From Catonia carolina (Eukaryota; Arthropoda; Insecta; Hemiptera; Achilidae), in contig JAQMRL010000022.1 in NCBI GenBank assembly GCA_035578175.1, positions 1,488,001-1,552,000 of the forward strand: 64,000 bases of DNA, written 5' to 3'. Of the stretch, positions 23,141 through 35,456 are shown in pieces (within the stretch, counting starts at the first letter, position 1; each line of letters opens with the position of its first letter). The notes beneath the pieces were generated by a model, which saw only the letters and a list, made by a program, of their open reading frames with translations, had not been told where the DNA came from and ran no database searches. Both the position numbers and the translations under genes were made by a program.

Positions 23141-23459
23141 TAGTATAACTATATCTATACCTTTTTAGGTCCGCCAATGTCTCTATTCCCTTTGGGAGCA
23201 TATTTTCAGACTTGCAGAGGTAACCTTTCAGCTACCAACCTTTCCATGTGCTGTCTCAAACATCCACAAATTTCTGTATAACTAAATACCAATGATTCAA
23301 AAATTTTATATGTTATGCAACAATGAAACTATAAAATTTTTTGAAATCTTAATACTGTACTACTTTGCAGAACATATTAATAAATTTTACTTGTTTGCGT
23401 GGTAGCAATAAAAAAATACCAACTTTGAAGTAAGGAAATATTTTTGAATAACACAAAAA
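23141..23459. other. AT-rich spacer
   Basis: No feature was recognised. Confidence 0.5.
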
Positions 23460-24394
23460 TCTGGTGTGAAACACTCACACAACTTTCTCTTGCCAATGCA
23501 AATAATTAACAATAAACCTAACATTAGTAATAAAACATTAGAAATAAACAGAAAACTAACCTCAAAAAACATTAGTGAAATACGCAAAATTAAAATCGAC
23601 CTCAGTTTGGCTTAAAAATACGGAAAATCGCTCATTCACGCTAAACTAGGCACTGTACAAAAAAATGCTTAAAATAAAAGTTTTAGATCTCTTAATTTCC
23701 TATAACTTTTATTTGATACACTTTTGTCGTGAAATGCATTCTAAGGCCGAAATCTTAAAAAAATAGATTTTTCACACGTTTTCGTGAGAAAAAACAGAAA
23801 ATTGCTAATTACCACTAAACTAAGCATTATACAAAAAAATGTTTGAAGTAAAAGTTGTAGAATTTTACATTCTCTACAACTTTTATTATATAACGTTTTG
23901 CGCTAAAATGCATATTAAAGCCGCAATCTTAAAAAGAAAAGGTTTTTACGTAAAAACAGCCTCACGCAGACTTTCAGCAAACATGGCGCCTACCCAATCT
24001 TGTAGAGAATAAAAAATTGAGTAAACCAGGTGATTTTAAAAAAAATCGTTGGACCAGTTTTTGAGAAAATTGCAAAAAAGTGAAAAATTATACGAATAAA
24101 CTACTACTTCCGGTTGACCGATTTTGATGAAAATGTTCGTGTCGGGTCCGGTAGTGGTATGTAACTTAAGTTTCAAGTTTCAAGTTCGTACGATGTTCCG
24201 TTCTTGAGATATTCTGTTCACACACAGACACACACACACACACACACACAGACACGCACACACACAGACACACACACACAGACCAATCGCTAAAAACATG
24301 TTTTTTGGGTTCAGGGGGTCTGAAAACGTATAGATCCGGTGAAAACTCGATTTCGAAAAATCGACATGAAAACAATACTTTCCTTCCTATATAT

Positions 24395-24427
<33 letters not shown>

Positions 24428-24516
24428 GGTTTAACGTCCGACTGTTCTGCAATTACTGCTAATGCAGACGGCGAAAGATGAAATGATTTTTATATTCATG
24501 TAGGCAAGAGAAAGTA
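23460..24516 (-). repeat. R3 family copy 2, with a CA-rich microsatellite and a short retroelement insertion
   Basis: On the plus strand it opens with CTGGTGTGAAACACTCACAC (the subterminal hairpin) and ACTTTCTCTTGCC (23482) and closes with GGCAAGAGAAAGT at about 24503. These two 13-bp ends are perfect inverted complements. A (CA)n tract of about 65 bp lies at 24219-24283. Near the right end an 89-bp poly-T-headed insert (24402-24490) interrupts it. Confidence 0.78.
24402..24490 (-). mobile_element. 5'-truncated retroelement insertion with poly-A tail
   Basis: 26 T residues, then GGTTTAACGTCCGACTG..., flanked by a perfect 12-bp duplication TATATTCATGTA (24390-24401 and 24491-24502). On the minus strand it ends ...GACGTTAAACC followed by poly-A, a typical LINE or LINE-dependent 3' end. 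Only about 63 bp of body were copied. Confidence 0.75.
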
Positions 24517-25974
24517 AAAATACATTAAAAATTAAGTTCAAGAAAATTCTATTTCGTATGTCAAAACTTATTCAAATATGACAGAAAATACATTTTGTTT
24601 GTTACCTTATGCTACCAGCCACAGTATATAAATTGTAGAAATTCATTAAAATCACAAAACCGTAAAGGATGAAAAGCTTTGCTTAGTAGTTTCAAATCAC
24701 TGAATGTTATAGATATCACCAAGCTACTAGGTTACTACACCTTTTTCAATGAAAAATACAATTCTAATCAAGTTAATGGAATCAATTTCTGTTTGCGTTT
24801 TAAATAATTAATTGCAATCAAGGTAGGCCTACACTGAATAAACAAGTTACCGAACATTCAATTTATTTACAATTGACGGTTCGTTCTTCTTTTTAGATTA
24901 CGTTTTGTTACTGCGTCGGATCTATACAAGTCATTGTTTGATACATTATTTCTATTTCAGAAAAAGTTTATTAGATTCATAATTCTTTGTGACGTATCTG
25001 TGTCAATACGAGTATATGTATGTTAACTTACCGCTACAAAACAATATATTAATTTCTTTAAATAATTAGGTAGTACTTATGATGATGGTGAAAATATCCA
25101 TATCCTAAATCTTTGTTTTCTATGATCTTACGGAGTGAATACAAAAGAACGTCACAATAAATTTTTATCTATCTACAAGCAAAGTCCAAAAAAATACATT
25201 TTCAAGCTAGAATTTCGAATTAAACTATTGTCTTATATTTTTTTTTTGGCTTCAACTTTTTTTTATTTACAATTGTACAATTTTTTAAGCACAACTAGTA
25301 AATGAGATGGAATGAATGAGGAATAGCGGGAATGTGACGTGAATGAGAATCGATGCACTGACCGATTTCGGAGTGAAATTTTTCAAGGAACGTGGTGCCA
25401 ATATTTTTCAATGATAATGATTTATAAACTATGATGGATGATTTTTTTGCATGAAATGACTTTTTGTTTTTATGAAATGAAACAGGCATGACAAGTTAAA
25501 TTGCAATGAGTTTTTTTGTGGTGGTCGGAGAAGATCCCTATTCCACCTTCGTTTCAGTCGTCTGTTAAAAGAGAGATCAATAGTTGGTGTAATAAATTGA
25601 TTGCTTAAATGTAATAAATTAAATTTAGCAAATTTCGATCTTCAAAAATAAATTTTTTCATTTATTTCAAGGTTTGTTGAATCTGTTTCTAAGCGTTTTT
25701 CACTGAGCTCGTTCTAAAACTTTTACCTCCGATTTCGCAGGCGATCTCGTTAAGCTAATTCCGTAGATTCTAATGGGTTTAGCATTGTTTTTAACAGAAG
25801 AATTTTTTGAATGAAATTTAATACATTTTACGAAATTTTATTTTAATTTAGATATTTTAATTTTTGTCTTTTCGTAGATGGGAATCGTCTTTTCATGTTG
25901 TTTTATATTTTTAAATTTTTATATCTAATCATTATTCCTTGTTGAATAGATCTCAGATTTTATTGTTAATAACT
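24517..25974. other. AT-rich DNA with a possible unclassified retroelement end at 25.19-25.56 kb
   Basis: On the minus strand, 25560 to 25230 is less AT-rich, has a 64-codon frame (25489-25295) with no recognised similarity, and ends in TTGTAAATAAAAAAAAG. That looks like a retroelement 3' tail. No other feature was recognised. Confidence 0.35.
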
Positions 25975-25986
25975 GTAAGAACACTT

Positions 25987-26604
25987 TTTTTTTTTTTAAC
26001 GTTAATTTTATTTAGAAACTATACAGTACAGTATAACCATCCAAAAGCTTAACTAAATTTTGAAAAAAACAAATGACTTGATAAATAAACAGAAATATTT
26101 TTTTAAAGAATACATCCCAGTGGATAATTCAAAAGTATAGTGGATTTCAAAAAATAAGTTAATAAAAATATAGAACAATTAGATCAATAGATCTCTACTC
26201 TATTTTCTTCGTAGGCGTCGGTGTGGTAAGTTTCTTCTTGACATTTGCTGTATTAGGGGATTGATGTGATCTGTTAATTTTCTGTTAAATTTGGAATATT
26301 TTATTTTAGCAGTGTCTGTTACAAAAGAGATTTTCAAATCGGAATGCAATGTTAAATTTGTTACGTAATATGGGGCGTTCGTTATCATCCGAAGTATTTT
26401 TGACTGATGAGTTTGAATTTTTTGAATGTGAGTTTTCTTTGCGGTCCCAAAAATTTCAATACCGTAATTCCATATCGGTCGTAAATAGGCTTTGTATGTT
26501 AATAATTTAAATTTTAATGATAGAGTTGATTTTCTGTTGATGAATTTTGAAAGTAATCTTGTACGGTTATTTAGTTGCAAACGTTTTGTTTTGATATGAT
26601 ATAA
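25987..26604 (-). mobile_element. Jockey-type non-LTR retrotransposon, 5'-truncated 3' end, with target duplication
   Basis: The minus-strand ORF (26580-26200, 126 codons) is the C-terminal end of a LINE reverse transcriptase: YKAYLRPIWNYGIEIFGTA, then IQTHQSKILRMITNAPYYV and LKISFVTD. These are hallmarks of insect Jockey-clade elements downstream of the RT core. A 3' UTR and a poly-A tract (poly-T at about 25985-25999 on the plus strand) follow. The insertion is bracketed by a 12-bp direct repeat GTAAGAACACTT (25975-25986 and 26605-26616), showing target-primed reverse transcription with severe 5' truncation. The retained reading frame is intact, so the insertion is fairly young. Confidence 0.88.
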
Positions 26605-26765
26605 GTAAGAACACTTGTATCAAAAAAGTGTAATAGCAAAAGGGACTAAGTAAAATAACGATGTTACTATAAGAATTAACATTATGCCCAATATTTTTAT
26701 AAGAATTCTCCAAACGATATAGAGCCGCATTGTTTTTTGTACGCACTTGGATTGTAATCGAAATA

Positions 26766-27710
26766 CGAGGTAGTGTTAAAAAGTTCCCAGAATTGGTTAG
26801 TAGAAATTGATTGACAGTATGTATAACATTTTAATTCTATTTTCCTTCAAAATACTCTCCTCCTGCATCTACTTACTTATTCCGCCGTTCACACAATCGA
26901 TGGAAACATTCCTGAAAGCCATTTTTCGAAAGTTTTATCAGCTGTTTAATCGCATTTTCATCACCTCTGATGAATCAGCAAAACGATGTCCCTTCAATGT
27001 CATTTCTAGTTGTGTAAACAAGCAAAACTCCGGTGGTGCAAGATCGGAAGAATATTGGAGGGTGTTCCAGAGTGGGGACATTGTTCTTTGCAAGGTATTG
27101 TTTCACCATTAGGGATCGATGTGACAGGGCATTTTCATGCAACAAAACCGAATCAATCCCTGCCCATTTGCCCATTTTTCAGGCCGTTTTCGTCGAATTG
27201 CATCTCGTAACCGTTTTAAAATCTCTATGTACAATTCTTTGTTGATTGTTTCCCTTTTGTCGCCTGTTTGCACGGACAAGTTGTCGAACGAGCTCAACAT
27301 TCATATCTGTGGTAGAAGTGGAAGGCCACTCAGTCCGAACGTCATCTTTAATTGTTGTGTGTCCGTCACGAAAATGCTTGTGCCACTCGTAAACTGCCGT
27401 TTTCTTCATTGAATCATTTCTGTAAGCTTTCTCCAGTATCTCAAGAGTCTCCGAGTGTAATTTCTCCAGTAGCACACGGAATTTTATATTGGCACGCTTC
27501 TCTGATGATGACTTTTCACAATCCAACGAAAGAAATAACCTACTTCTAAATTATCATACACCGCACGCAGGAAACCAACTCTAACTACCTGCTGAATGAC
27601 ACAGCTCCTTTCCTAGTAGTGATGCCAACCTTCCAAACAAAAATTTCCCTTCCAGCAAACAAATTCTTGACTGCATGTGATTATTCCGGGAACTGTTTGA
27701 CCCTACCTCG
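26766..27710 (-). mobile_element. Mariner element, irritans-like, internally deleted (945 bp)
   Basis: The ends are imperfect ~30-bp inverted repeats (CGAGGTAGTGTTAAAAAG.. / CGAGGTAGGGTCAAACAG..) flanked by TA. The minus-strand frame 27526-27179 encodes the N-terminal DNA-binding half (LLEKLHSETLEILEKAY; YEWHKHFRDGHTTIKDD). After an in-frame stop the same frame resumes at 27175 with LLHENALSHRSLMVKQYLAKNN, the block around the second catalytic Asp. About 120 residues, including the first catalytic Asp, are missing between them. HDN is changed to HEN and the YSPDLAP motif is lost to frameshifts, so the copy is inactive. A full mariner would be about 1.3 kb. Confidence 0.88.
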
Positions 27711-30700
27711 TATTGTATAATGTAATCCAATAGTAGTACTAATTTTATTTATACAGTTATGACCAAAACTTAAAAATTTGATGCTGTTTTGAAACATAAT
27801 ATTTTTTTACCTCGTTTTTTTATCAATTCTGAAAATTATCCCAGAATTAAAACTCTAGAAAAGTTTTGATTGAAGTGTTACTGAAACGTATTTTCTCATC
27901 AAATTTGGTCAAAACTTTAAAAATTTTACTTAGGTCAAAATTACACGTTCAATAATTTAGTAGTTTCGTTAAAAATATAAAAATGTCTTTGACTGGTTCT
28001 ACGACTCGGTGAGTAAAATATTATATACAATTATCGGTTCGATTCCGGACTGCTACCTAGAAAATTTTTATATTTTAAAATGAGCTCCACTTCTTCATTA
28101 CCTACATTAGTGGGTAATGTGTGATGCGTAACTTTTAGATATCTAATATTGACTAAGTAGGTGATAAAAATTAATAAACTTTAAAATTTTCTCGAAAACC
28201 TTTAATTGAAGTCTTACATTCTAAGAAATCTCCCACCATTTTTAGCATTCTGATACTCCTGTGGAAGTGTTCCATTAAAAGGCAAATTTATAGGCGTACC
28301 CGCAATTATTTTGGTAACATTTTCAAGATTAGGAAAAGATGTGTTATTTAAAAAAAAAGTCAAGAAAAAATCTAATGCACCGACCTGTCATTTTTGCAAC
28401 GATACTGCAATGTGGTCAACGACTGAGAATGTGTAGGCACTACCTCAGAATTAGCACCATGTTGTCAAAGATTGAAACACTTTTTTATTTTATTTATTTT
28501 TTTGTTAATTAAGTGCTCACATTTTTTCTTATTGGCCAAACCACAAGAGTTTCCCCTGGTTTACGTTAGTAAAAGGTAGGCCAACTACTGAATGCATTTT
28601 AGCATAAAATAAACAATATCAAATGAAAAATGTGATTCATGTTTTTACAATTAGAGCTAAAATAATTTCTTCAATAAAAACATATTTTCGTGTTACTAAT
28701 AAATGTTGAGGCGCTGCAACTCCTCGATAACTCGGACGTAATAAGAAGACTTAGGCGCCAGAAAACCTTCGAATTGGTTTGATTTAGGAGATATCTTATA
28801 TTAGTCAATTTTTCAATAATTTTTAAATAATCAGTAGTACTAAATTATCCTGTAAATCGGTTGTACATTAATTATCTTGTAAAATCTTATGTTTTGTTTT
28901 ATAAAGTAAATATATATATTTATATTATTTTAGAAAATAAAAATGCTTTATTTTAGAAAATAATAGGCCTAATAGTATCTTAAGTATGAAAATAAGAAAT
29001 GTGTATAGCCTATTTAGAAAATAAGATAACTGATGTATAGTTGTTCCATAAATGTATTTTGTGTATTTCTTACAAATTTTATGATTCAGTTACAAATTTT
29101 GTTTATACTTAATGATTATGTAAATGTGTAATAATCAATAAGATTAACTATAAAGCTGTAGTCTACTTAGGTAAATTTAATATAGAAAGTGAGAATAGAA
29201 ATAGGAAATACTAATCTTTAAAAGTAAGAGTAGCATTAGTTATATTATCTTAAATAATTGTTATTGTTAGAAAATAAGAGTAGCCATTGGGTTTTATTTT
29301 CTTATGATAATGTAATCCTTAGATAGTTTAAGTTTGAATAAAATTGTTCGTTAGTTTAAGAATAGTTAGAATAAAAAAAAAGTTACTTATCAGTGCACAA
29401 GAAATTATATTGAGTCAACAACAAAAATATATTCAGTTATTTTTTTAAGTTATAGATAAACTAATAAAGATAAAGTTATAAATTTAATAAACTTAATATA
29501 CGTCTTTGTACATTATAGTTGCTATAAACACACATCTTATTACCAAATGCCTTAGTTTCATTTCATCAGGAAGACAGTAATTTAATTGTATCTACATTTA
29601 AAGCTAAATTCTCAGTAACAAAATGTTACGTTACTTCATAATTAAAATATGATTCTGAGAAACTACATAATATATCAAGTAGGCTATATTAATAATATTA
29701 ATACCGGATTATTACTTTAATTAATACTAGTGAGAAAATGTAAAGCTGTGGGGTTCTGCTCATTCTATAACAATTTTATAGAAAATTAATAAAAACTATT
29801 TATTACTCGGTAATACAGTAACTTATTATATAATCAAATATTTTTGCTCCCTCTATACACAAGTAACATTCATTCTTCGAAGAGATCACACCCGCCAGTA
29901 TTCTTTAACAATATTACATTACATCAGATTAATTTAAATATTTTGATCTGATTTTGAATAATCATCTTATTCGGAGAACACACATTATTGGTAGGTCTAG
30001 GATTTTTGAGTGGCAAAAGTGGGTTTTGACCACTCTACAACTTACTACGTTCAGGTAATTTAGGAGTTTGTACTTCTCTTATGTTGATGGTCGTTCTAAC
30101 AAATTTCTTTGAAATTTTTGCCTCTGCGAAACATCAATTTGCTGCTTCTGGGAAGTGCCATTGGGGGCACTTTCTACCTTTTTCCCAAAATCTTTTTAAA
30201 CTTTTTGAACTTAACATGAAATACAGATATCTTTAATGGATGATTGGTACGAGAACAAAGCTTTCACTCTTTAACAAAATTCCCGTTTAAAAAGACATGA
30301 ACTTGTAGAATTCAGCTTCGGGAAACAAACAATGATTTCAACATAAAAATTATTTGATGATTTCAATTCTCAGAAGACTTACAAATTCGTTATCGTACAT
30401 TCTAAGAAAATTCTACACACAGATTAGAATATACGAACAGAGTAAAAGCCGAAATATTAAAATTATGTCATCACATCAAACAAAGTCAGGAAAGAATTCC
30501 CCCATTGAAGACATATACGCTCAATAATGTAAATAATTCAGTCATTTTATTTATTTATTCTTCCATAATGTAGATTTCCATATTGTAAATTTTTTCTGTA
30601 AAGTAAAATAAAATAAATTAAAAATGTTTTTTTTGTTTAATACAAGCCGATTGCAACGTTATTTAATCTTTTGTTCTTTTAAATAACGTGAGTAGAAACA

Positions 30701-32914
30701 CATAGAGTTATTTACTCAAACATTTAAGAAACGGGTGAAAATTCTTTAGGAAAAGCTTTTATAGTAAGTAGTTTAACCAAATAAAATAGAACGGTATCGC
30801 AATGTGAAACTAGCAGCAGAAAGCTGAGACTCTGGGGGTATCTTTCACTAACTAATATCTCGATATAATTTCATGCTCCAGGAATTTATAACTGCAGGCA
30901 GAATGCACGCTTTATGTACTACTACGGTAGGTGAAATGCGGAATTGTGCAAAAGGAAAAACGAGCGGCCGGGCCAGCGCTTTTCCTCGCATTCTTAGCAC
31001 GCCTATTATATCTAATAAATCCAAACCGTCCCTACTCTTTTCAGCAGTTTTTATTACACCCTCCATCGCATGTATTCACAATAAATTTTCCACTTTAACA
31101 ATTTCAGACCTTCTCTCTTCCAAACTCCGAATATAAGACGATTGATTCTGAGAAACTACACTCTTGGCTTTCCAGATAGCAGAAATCATGCTCTTCTTAC
31201 TATATTCTGCTTATACGGTTTTCTATTGCAGCTTACATTCTACGTATTACATTATACTGTATTAAATAAAAATATAACTTTATTTCCTTTGTGTTGAAAC
31301 TGTATTTTTAAGTTGAATAATATATTTTGCGAGTATTCAAAATATGCATCTCATCTTTTAATTAAAAAATTATCGGTATTTTAAATCTTTCATCTAAAAT
31401 TTCTTTATCTGCGTTATTTGCCAAACAATATCACAAAATAGGCTTACTTATCAATTTTGTTAAATAAAGTTTTATAGAAAGAAAATTGCGCACATCTACT
31501 GAGAAAAACACGTGTTTTCTTTTGTAAATAACAGCTACTTGGTATTTGTTGAACTAACTCAATAGAGAGGCTAAAGAAAACAATGTCAATACATTGAATT
31601 ACTTGCTTTCTTGAGCAGTTTTATTGATTCTGTTGTATCAGGTTTTGAGATTTTATAAAAAGTGCTATTTTATTTAACGCTTTGACTTCGTAAAAGAAGA
31701 TTTTCTATTTCAGTTTTATCACGAGATTTTTGGAGTAGCTTTACTATAATAATTTTCAAATATTTCAATAAATTATTTAATATTATAAATAAATTTTGAA
31801 GTATTTGCTTCAGTACCCAAAGCGGCTTGTAAAAAACACCACTGTTTTTTTAACCAAAACATTTCTCCATTTTATATGCAATATTGCTTCTTTAAGAACC
31901 TACTTATTTTCAATACGTATTTTATATTCATGAACAATAATTTATATTCAATAAATACCTTAGCAGGTACTAAAAGATTTAATTTTTTTTAGGCTATAAG
32001 CATCTAATATACAAAAATTAAGTAATTTTCGCTCAGTATCTAGTAGTTTACTTTAGTATTTTCGCTTAGTTATGGGATGACGGGCGGTATGTACTACATA
32101 ATCCAGAGCTAAATTAAAAATATAAAAAAGAATTACTTTTAAACCCAAATTCATAAAAACCTGTTAATCCCAATTTCTTAGGTTTATATAGAAGTACATT
32201 TTGAATTTAAAAATTTTTTATTTAATCGGATGAAATTTATTTAGAAGGTACGCAATCAACAATTTATTAGATTTTATTCTGTCTATCTATTTTGAAAACG
32301 AAACTCATAGCAGTTTGTAATCAGGGCGCTTACACATGTTATTTGTCAGCTTGATAAGTTTCCGTAAATTTGTCATTTTAAACAGATTTTAAGTCCATCA
32401 ATATATGATAACTTTTTTCGACTTGATTCAGAATATTTCTCTGAATGTAGGTTTGATGTAAAATATTCGGTTGATATTTTTGTGTTTTTGGTCAGTTAAG
32501 AAGAAATCTGCTCATTAAAAGAATTGAAGGAAACTCGGACGAAAAAATGAAGGCATTTTCCAATTGTTTCAATTTTTTTTGGAAATTTATTACCTACATA
32601 TTAATTCAGTGAGATCAGTGTATAAATAGCAAGCAGATATCTTCAATTTTAAAAAATTTATTTTATAAAAATTTTCTGAACAAATTATTATATATTTTGC
32701 AAATCAAAATGGATTTCGATTTAACTAAACGAATCCCTCTTTCTGAAACTACCTGTATGTAGAAAAATCAATATTTTTGGATAATACAACATATTAATAG
32801 TTGTGATAACAAAAAATTCAGCAAGCTGGCGAAGAGTTAAAGGTAACCTTTTAAGTAAACTTTGTTTGCCTGGTTACTCATTTGTTTGAAGTATTTTAGT
32901 GTATACTATCCGAG
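27711..32914. other. Long AT-rich intergenic stretch
   Basis: No gene was recognised. Two items stand out: a likely tRNA-derived SINE around 27990-28150 (listed separately), and a GC-richer patch at 30850-31140 with overlapping frames on both strands (plus 30873-31136, minus 31066-30848) that matches no family I know. The rest is A/T-rich with chance ORFs only. Confidence 0.5.
27990..28150 (+). mobile_element. Probable tRNA-derived SINE fragment
   Basis: A tRNA-like head contains the B-box-type motif GGTTCGATTCC (28036-28046), preceded by an acceptable A-box region about 45 bases upstream. The body is too diverged to set exact ends. It is unlikely to be a real tRNA gene because no cloverleaf closes. 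Confidence 0.4.
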
Positions 32915-33290
32915 AATTAAGCTAGGCTCGGATTTACGAGACCTATATCAGACCCGTTTTGACGTATGCGGCTGAGACAAGAGCAGACATTACTACAACT
33001 GTAAAAAATTGTGCGAACTGAAATGAAGAAATTGAGGGCTATTAAAGTAGTTACACTAAGAGCTCGAATAAGAAGTGATATCAGAGGAAAACCTGGCATA
33101 GAATTTTGTAAGATGATTACAGTCACCGTGAAGATTTTCGAGAGAGCTTGAGGCCAAAATGTATCCAAAGCTTCAGGCAATTAGGGGTTAATCACAAATA
33201 ACAGAAATCAAAGGATCTACGGGTAGGGAATTCAAGCAACGGAAAGAAAGTTGATCATAAGTTTCACAAAAGGAATATATTAACAAATTA
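32915..33290 (+). mobile_element. Non-LTR retrotransposon RT C-terminal remnant
   Basis: Broken plus-strand frames read YETYIRPVLTYAAET, then VRTEMKKLRAIKVVTLRARIRSD. This is the layout of the post-RT region (tYgaETW ... R.tEM..LR.i.gvt..D.iRn) of insect LINE ORF2 proteins. At least two frame changes and several stops are present. Confidence 0.7.
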
Positions 33291-33369
33291 ACAGAACGTA
33301 GTACTTTAACATTTTATACAAACAGCCTTATAAAAAAATAAGTTACTAATTATTATTTTTATGCAAATT

Positions 33370-33553
33370 GTTTTTTAATCCTTAATGTGTGTAAGTTGCG
33401 ATCTGTTCAATTTAAGAACAATAAGCAACCCCATGACTCAATGAGATCATGATCATATTTATGACATATAAATGAGGTGTAGTCTTTTACAGACTCAGGC
33501 CAATCATTTTCGAGAAAGTATGGTAAATTAAACCCTAACTATTAAAGTAGATT
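33370..33553 (-). mobile_element. tRNA-SINE family 2, 3' fragment (carries the empty site for the nested copy at 47.7 kb)
   Basis: It matches the body and tail of the SINE at 47.69-48.45 kb on the minus strand, including TTTAAGAACAATAAGCAACC on the plus strand. At 33384-33391 it has AATGTGTG uninterrupted, the position where SINE1 copy H is inserted in the paralogous element. Confidence 0.7.
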
Positions 33554-33579
33554 TATTTCCTACTTTGATTATATAAACT

Positions 33580-33790
33580 ATTGTTGTAAAATGCGTTCTA
33601 AGGTTGCAATTTTAAAAATCACACTTTTTACAGATTTTGATGAGCAAAATACAGAAAATTACTAGCTGAGGCTAAACTAAGTCTTGTAGAAAAAAAATAA
33701 TTGAAATAAAAGCTGTAGGTTTTTTAATTTCCTACAACTTTAAATGAACACTTTTGCCTTAAAATGCATATTTTTAGTGACTGGAAAATA
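33580..33790 (-). repeat. R3 family fragment
   Basis: Internal R3 sequence (AAAATGCGTTCTAAGG..., CTACAACTTT...) with the same order of motifs as copy 2. It is truncated by the SINE that follows. Confidence 0.6.
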
Positions 33791-33799
33791 TTTTACAAA

Positions 33800-34045
33800 T
33801 TTATTTATTTATTTTTTTTATTCATACAGTACAATGGTACACACTTTTTTTCAATTTAACAGAATACATAATCTAGTATAACATATTTAAGTACACCGGT
33901 AACCAATGTCTAGTATTCAAATCCGTATAAAAGTAACTAGACTTCCTTAACTAGGATTTGAACCACCGAACGTTCAGCTCCGAAAATCAGCTGTTTAACA
34001 GTGTTGTTTTGCGAGGACAACTGTACCACTAGACCAACCAATAAG
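33800..34045 (-). mobile_element. tRNA-derived SINE family 2, short variant
   Basis: On the minus strand the head has an A box TGGTCTAGTGG (34036-34026) and a B box GGTTCAAATCC (33964-33954), then a body shared with the 48-kb copy (ATTTGAATACTAGACA). It switches to a different body and ends in an A-rich AATAAAAAAAATAAATAAATA tail. These are RNA polymerase III promoter elements. It is flanked by 12 bp that are inverted rather than direct repeats (33790-33801, 34055-34066). Confidence 0.8.
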
Positions 34046-34082
34046 TGTATTGTGAATTTGTAAAATCCTCAGATATCTTAAA

Positions 34083-35456
34083 AATTTGGTGTAAAACACT
34101 CACACAACTTTCTCTTGCCAACGCAAAAAATGACCAATATAACGTAACATTAGAAATAAAATATTAGAAATAAACAAAAAATACTAACCTCAAATACATA
34201 ACCTAATTGTAATCATGAGTGAATGATGTAAAATGAAAACCTACCTTAGTTTTGCTTAATAATACGAAAAATAACTCTTTCACGCTAAGCTAGGCTTTGT
34301 AGGAAAAAATTCTTTAAATAAAAGTAAAGAAAAGTAAAGTAAAGTGGATCGTTTAATTCCCTATAAATTTGGTTATACACTTTTGTCGTAAAATGCATAC
34401 TAAGGCCGAAATCTCACTAAATTCATTGTTTTACAGATTTTCATGAAAAAAAAAACAGAAAATCAATAATTACCGCTAAACTAAGCATTATAGAAAAAAA
34501 ATGTTTGAAATAAAAGTTGTAGATTTTTAAATTTTCACAACTTTAATTGCATACACTTTTGCCCTAAAATTCATTTTAAGGCCGCAATCTTAAAAAAAAC
34601 TACTTTTGTTTATGATATTTATTTGTTTCTATGAGAGAACAGCCTCTCCAAGAATTTCAGCAGACATGGCGCCTACCTTATCTTGTAGAGGATAGAAAAT
34701 GTAGTAATGAGGCGATTTTTAAAAAAATGGTAGCCGTTTTTGAGCAAATTGAAAAGTGAAAAATTACACGAATAAACTACTACTTCCGGTTGACCAATTT
34801 TGATGAAAATGTTTGTGTCGGGTTCTCTACTGGTCTCTAACTTAAGTTTCAAGTTTCAACATCGTACGATGTTCTGTTCTTGAGATATTTTGTTCACACA
34901 CACACACAGACCAATCGCTAAAATAATGTATTTTTCTGGTTCAGGGGTTTGAAAACGTGTAGATCCGGTGAAAACTCGATTTTGAAAAATCGACATGAAA
35001 CAATATTTTCTTTCCTATCATATAGGCAAGAGAAATATGCCCAAAACGGGCAGGTGGAGTGTTATTTTAATTTCACTCTATCTGTTTGGTCCAGGGCTAA
35101 AAAAAAATAGTTCTGTTTCTTATCACATAGTCAGCCACTTATATGACTGAACTATTTAAGAACAGAAGAGGTAGAGGTGTAAAAGACACTAGTCAGAGTT
35201 ATCTCCTCTGAGAGTAATGAATTTCACTATGCAGCCAGACCCTGTGGTGAATGAAGTGAAGGTGTCATTTGCAGGGTGGAAAGTGAGTGCTTTTCAGAGG
35301 GCCTGGCATGCTGATAAGCATACTCTTTCAACTCAGTAAGGAAGGCAATGGTAAACCACCTTACTCCTCGTTTTTACTTAGTAAAACCTCTAGAGGTTCA
35401 AATCAGCCTTTCGGCTGTTGACCTAAACAACACAAACAACAGGCAAGAGAAAGTAA
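34083..35456 (-). repeat. R3 family copy 3, interrupted by SINE1 copy E
   Basis: On the plus strand it opens TTTGGTGTAAAACACTCACAC and ACTTTCTCTTGCC and runs through the family sequence. It is interrupted at the terminal GGCAAGAGAAA by SINE1 (35036-35440), after which the last bases and GT resume. Confidence 0.78.
35036..35440 (+). mobile_element. SINE1 family copy E with 12-bp target duplication
   Basis: This is a full-length copy inserted in the right terminus of R3 copy 3. The perfect direct repeat AGGCAAGAGAAA occurs at 35024-35035 and 35441-35452. The 3' end is CCTAAACAACACAAACAAC. This is the clearest evidence in the window that the family moves by target-primed reverse transcription. 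Confidence 0.92.

Noticed and set aside
24166..24375. Cys/Val-rich ORF on the minus strand
   Set aside because: It reads through the CA-rich microsatellite inside R3 copy 2; no coding evidence.
30848..31136. Overlapping ORFs on both strands in a GC-richer patch
   Set aside because: No domain, splice signal or similarity could be recognised; left as unassigned rather than called a gene.
33800..34045. Functional tRNA gene
   Set aside because: A and B boxes are present but the acceptor and anticodon stems do not close and a SINE body and tail follow. The same applies to the B-box hits at 28.0, 43.9, 44.7, 44.9, 48.4 and 49.9 kb.
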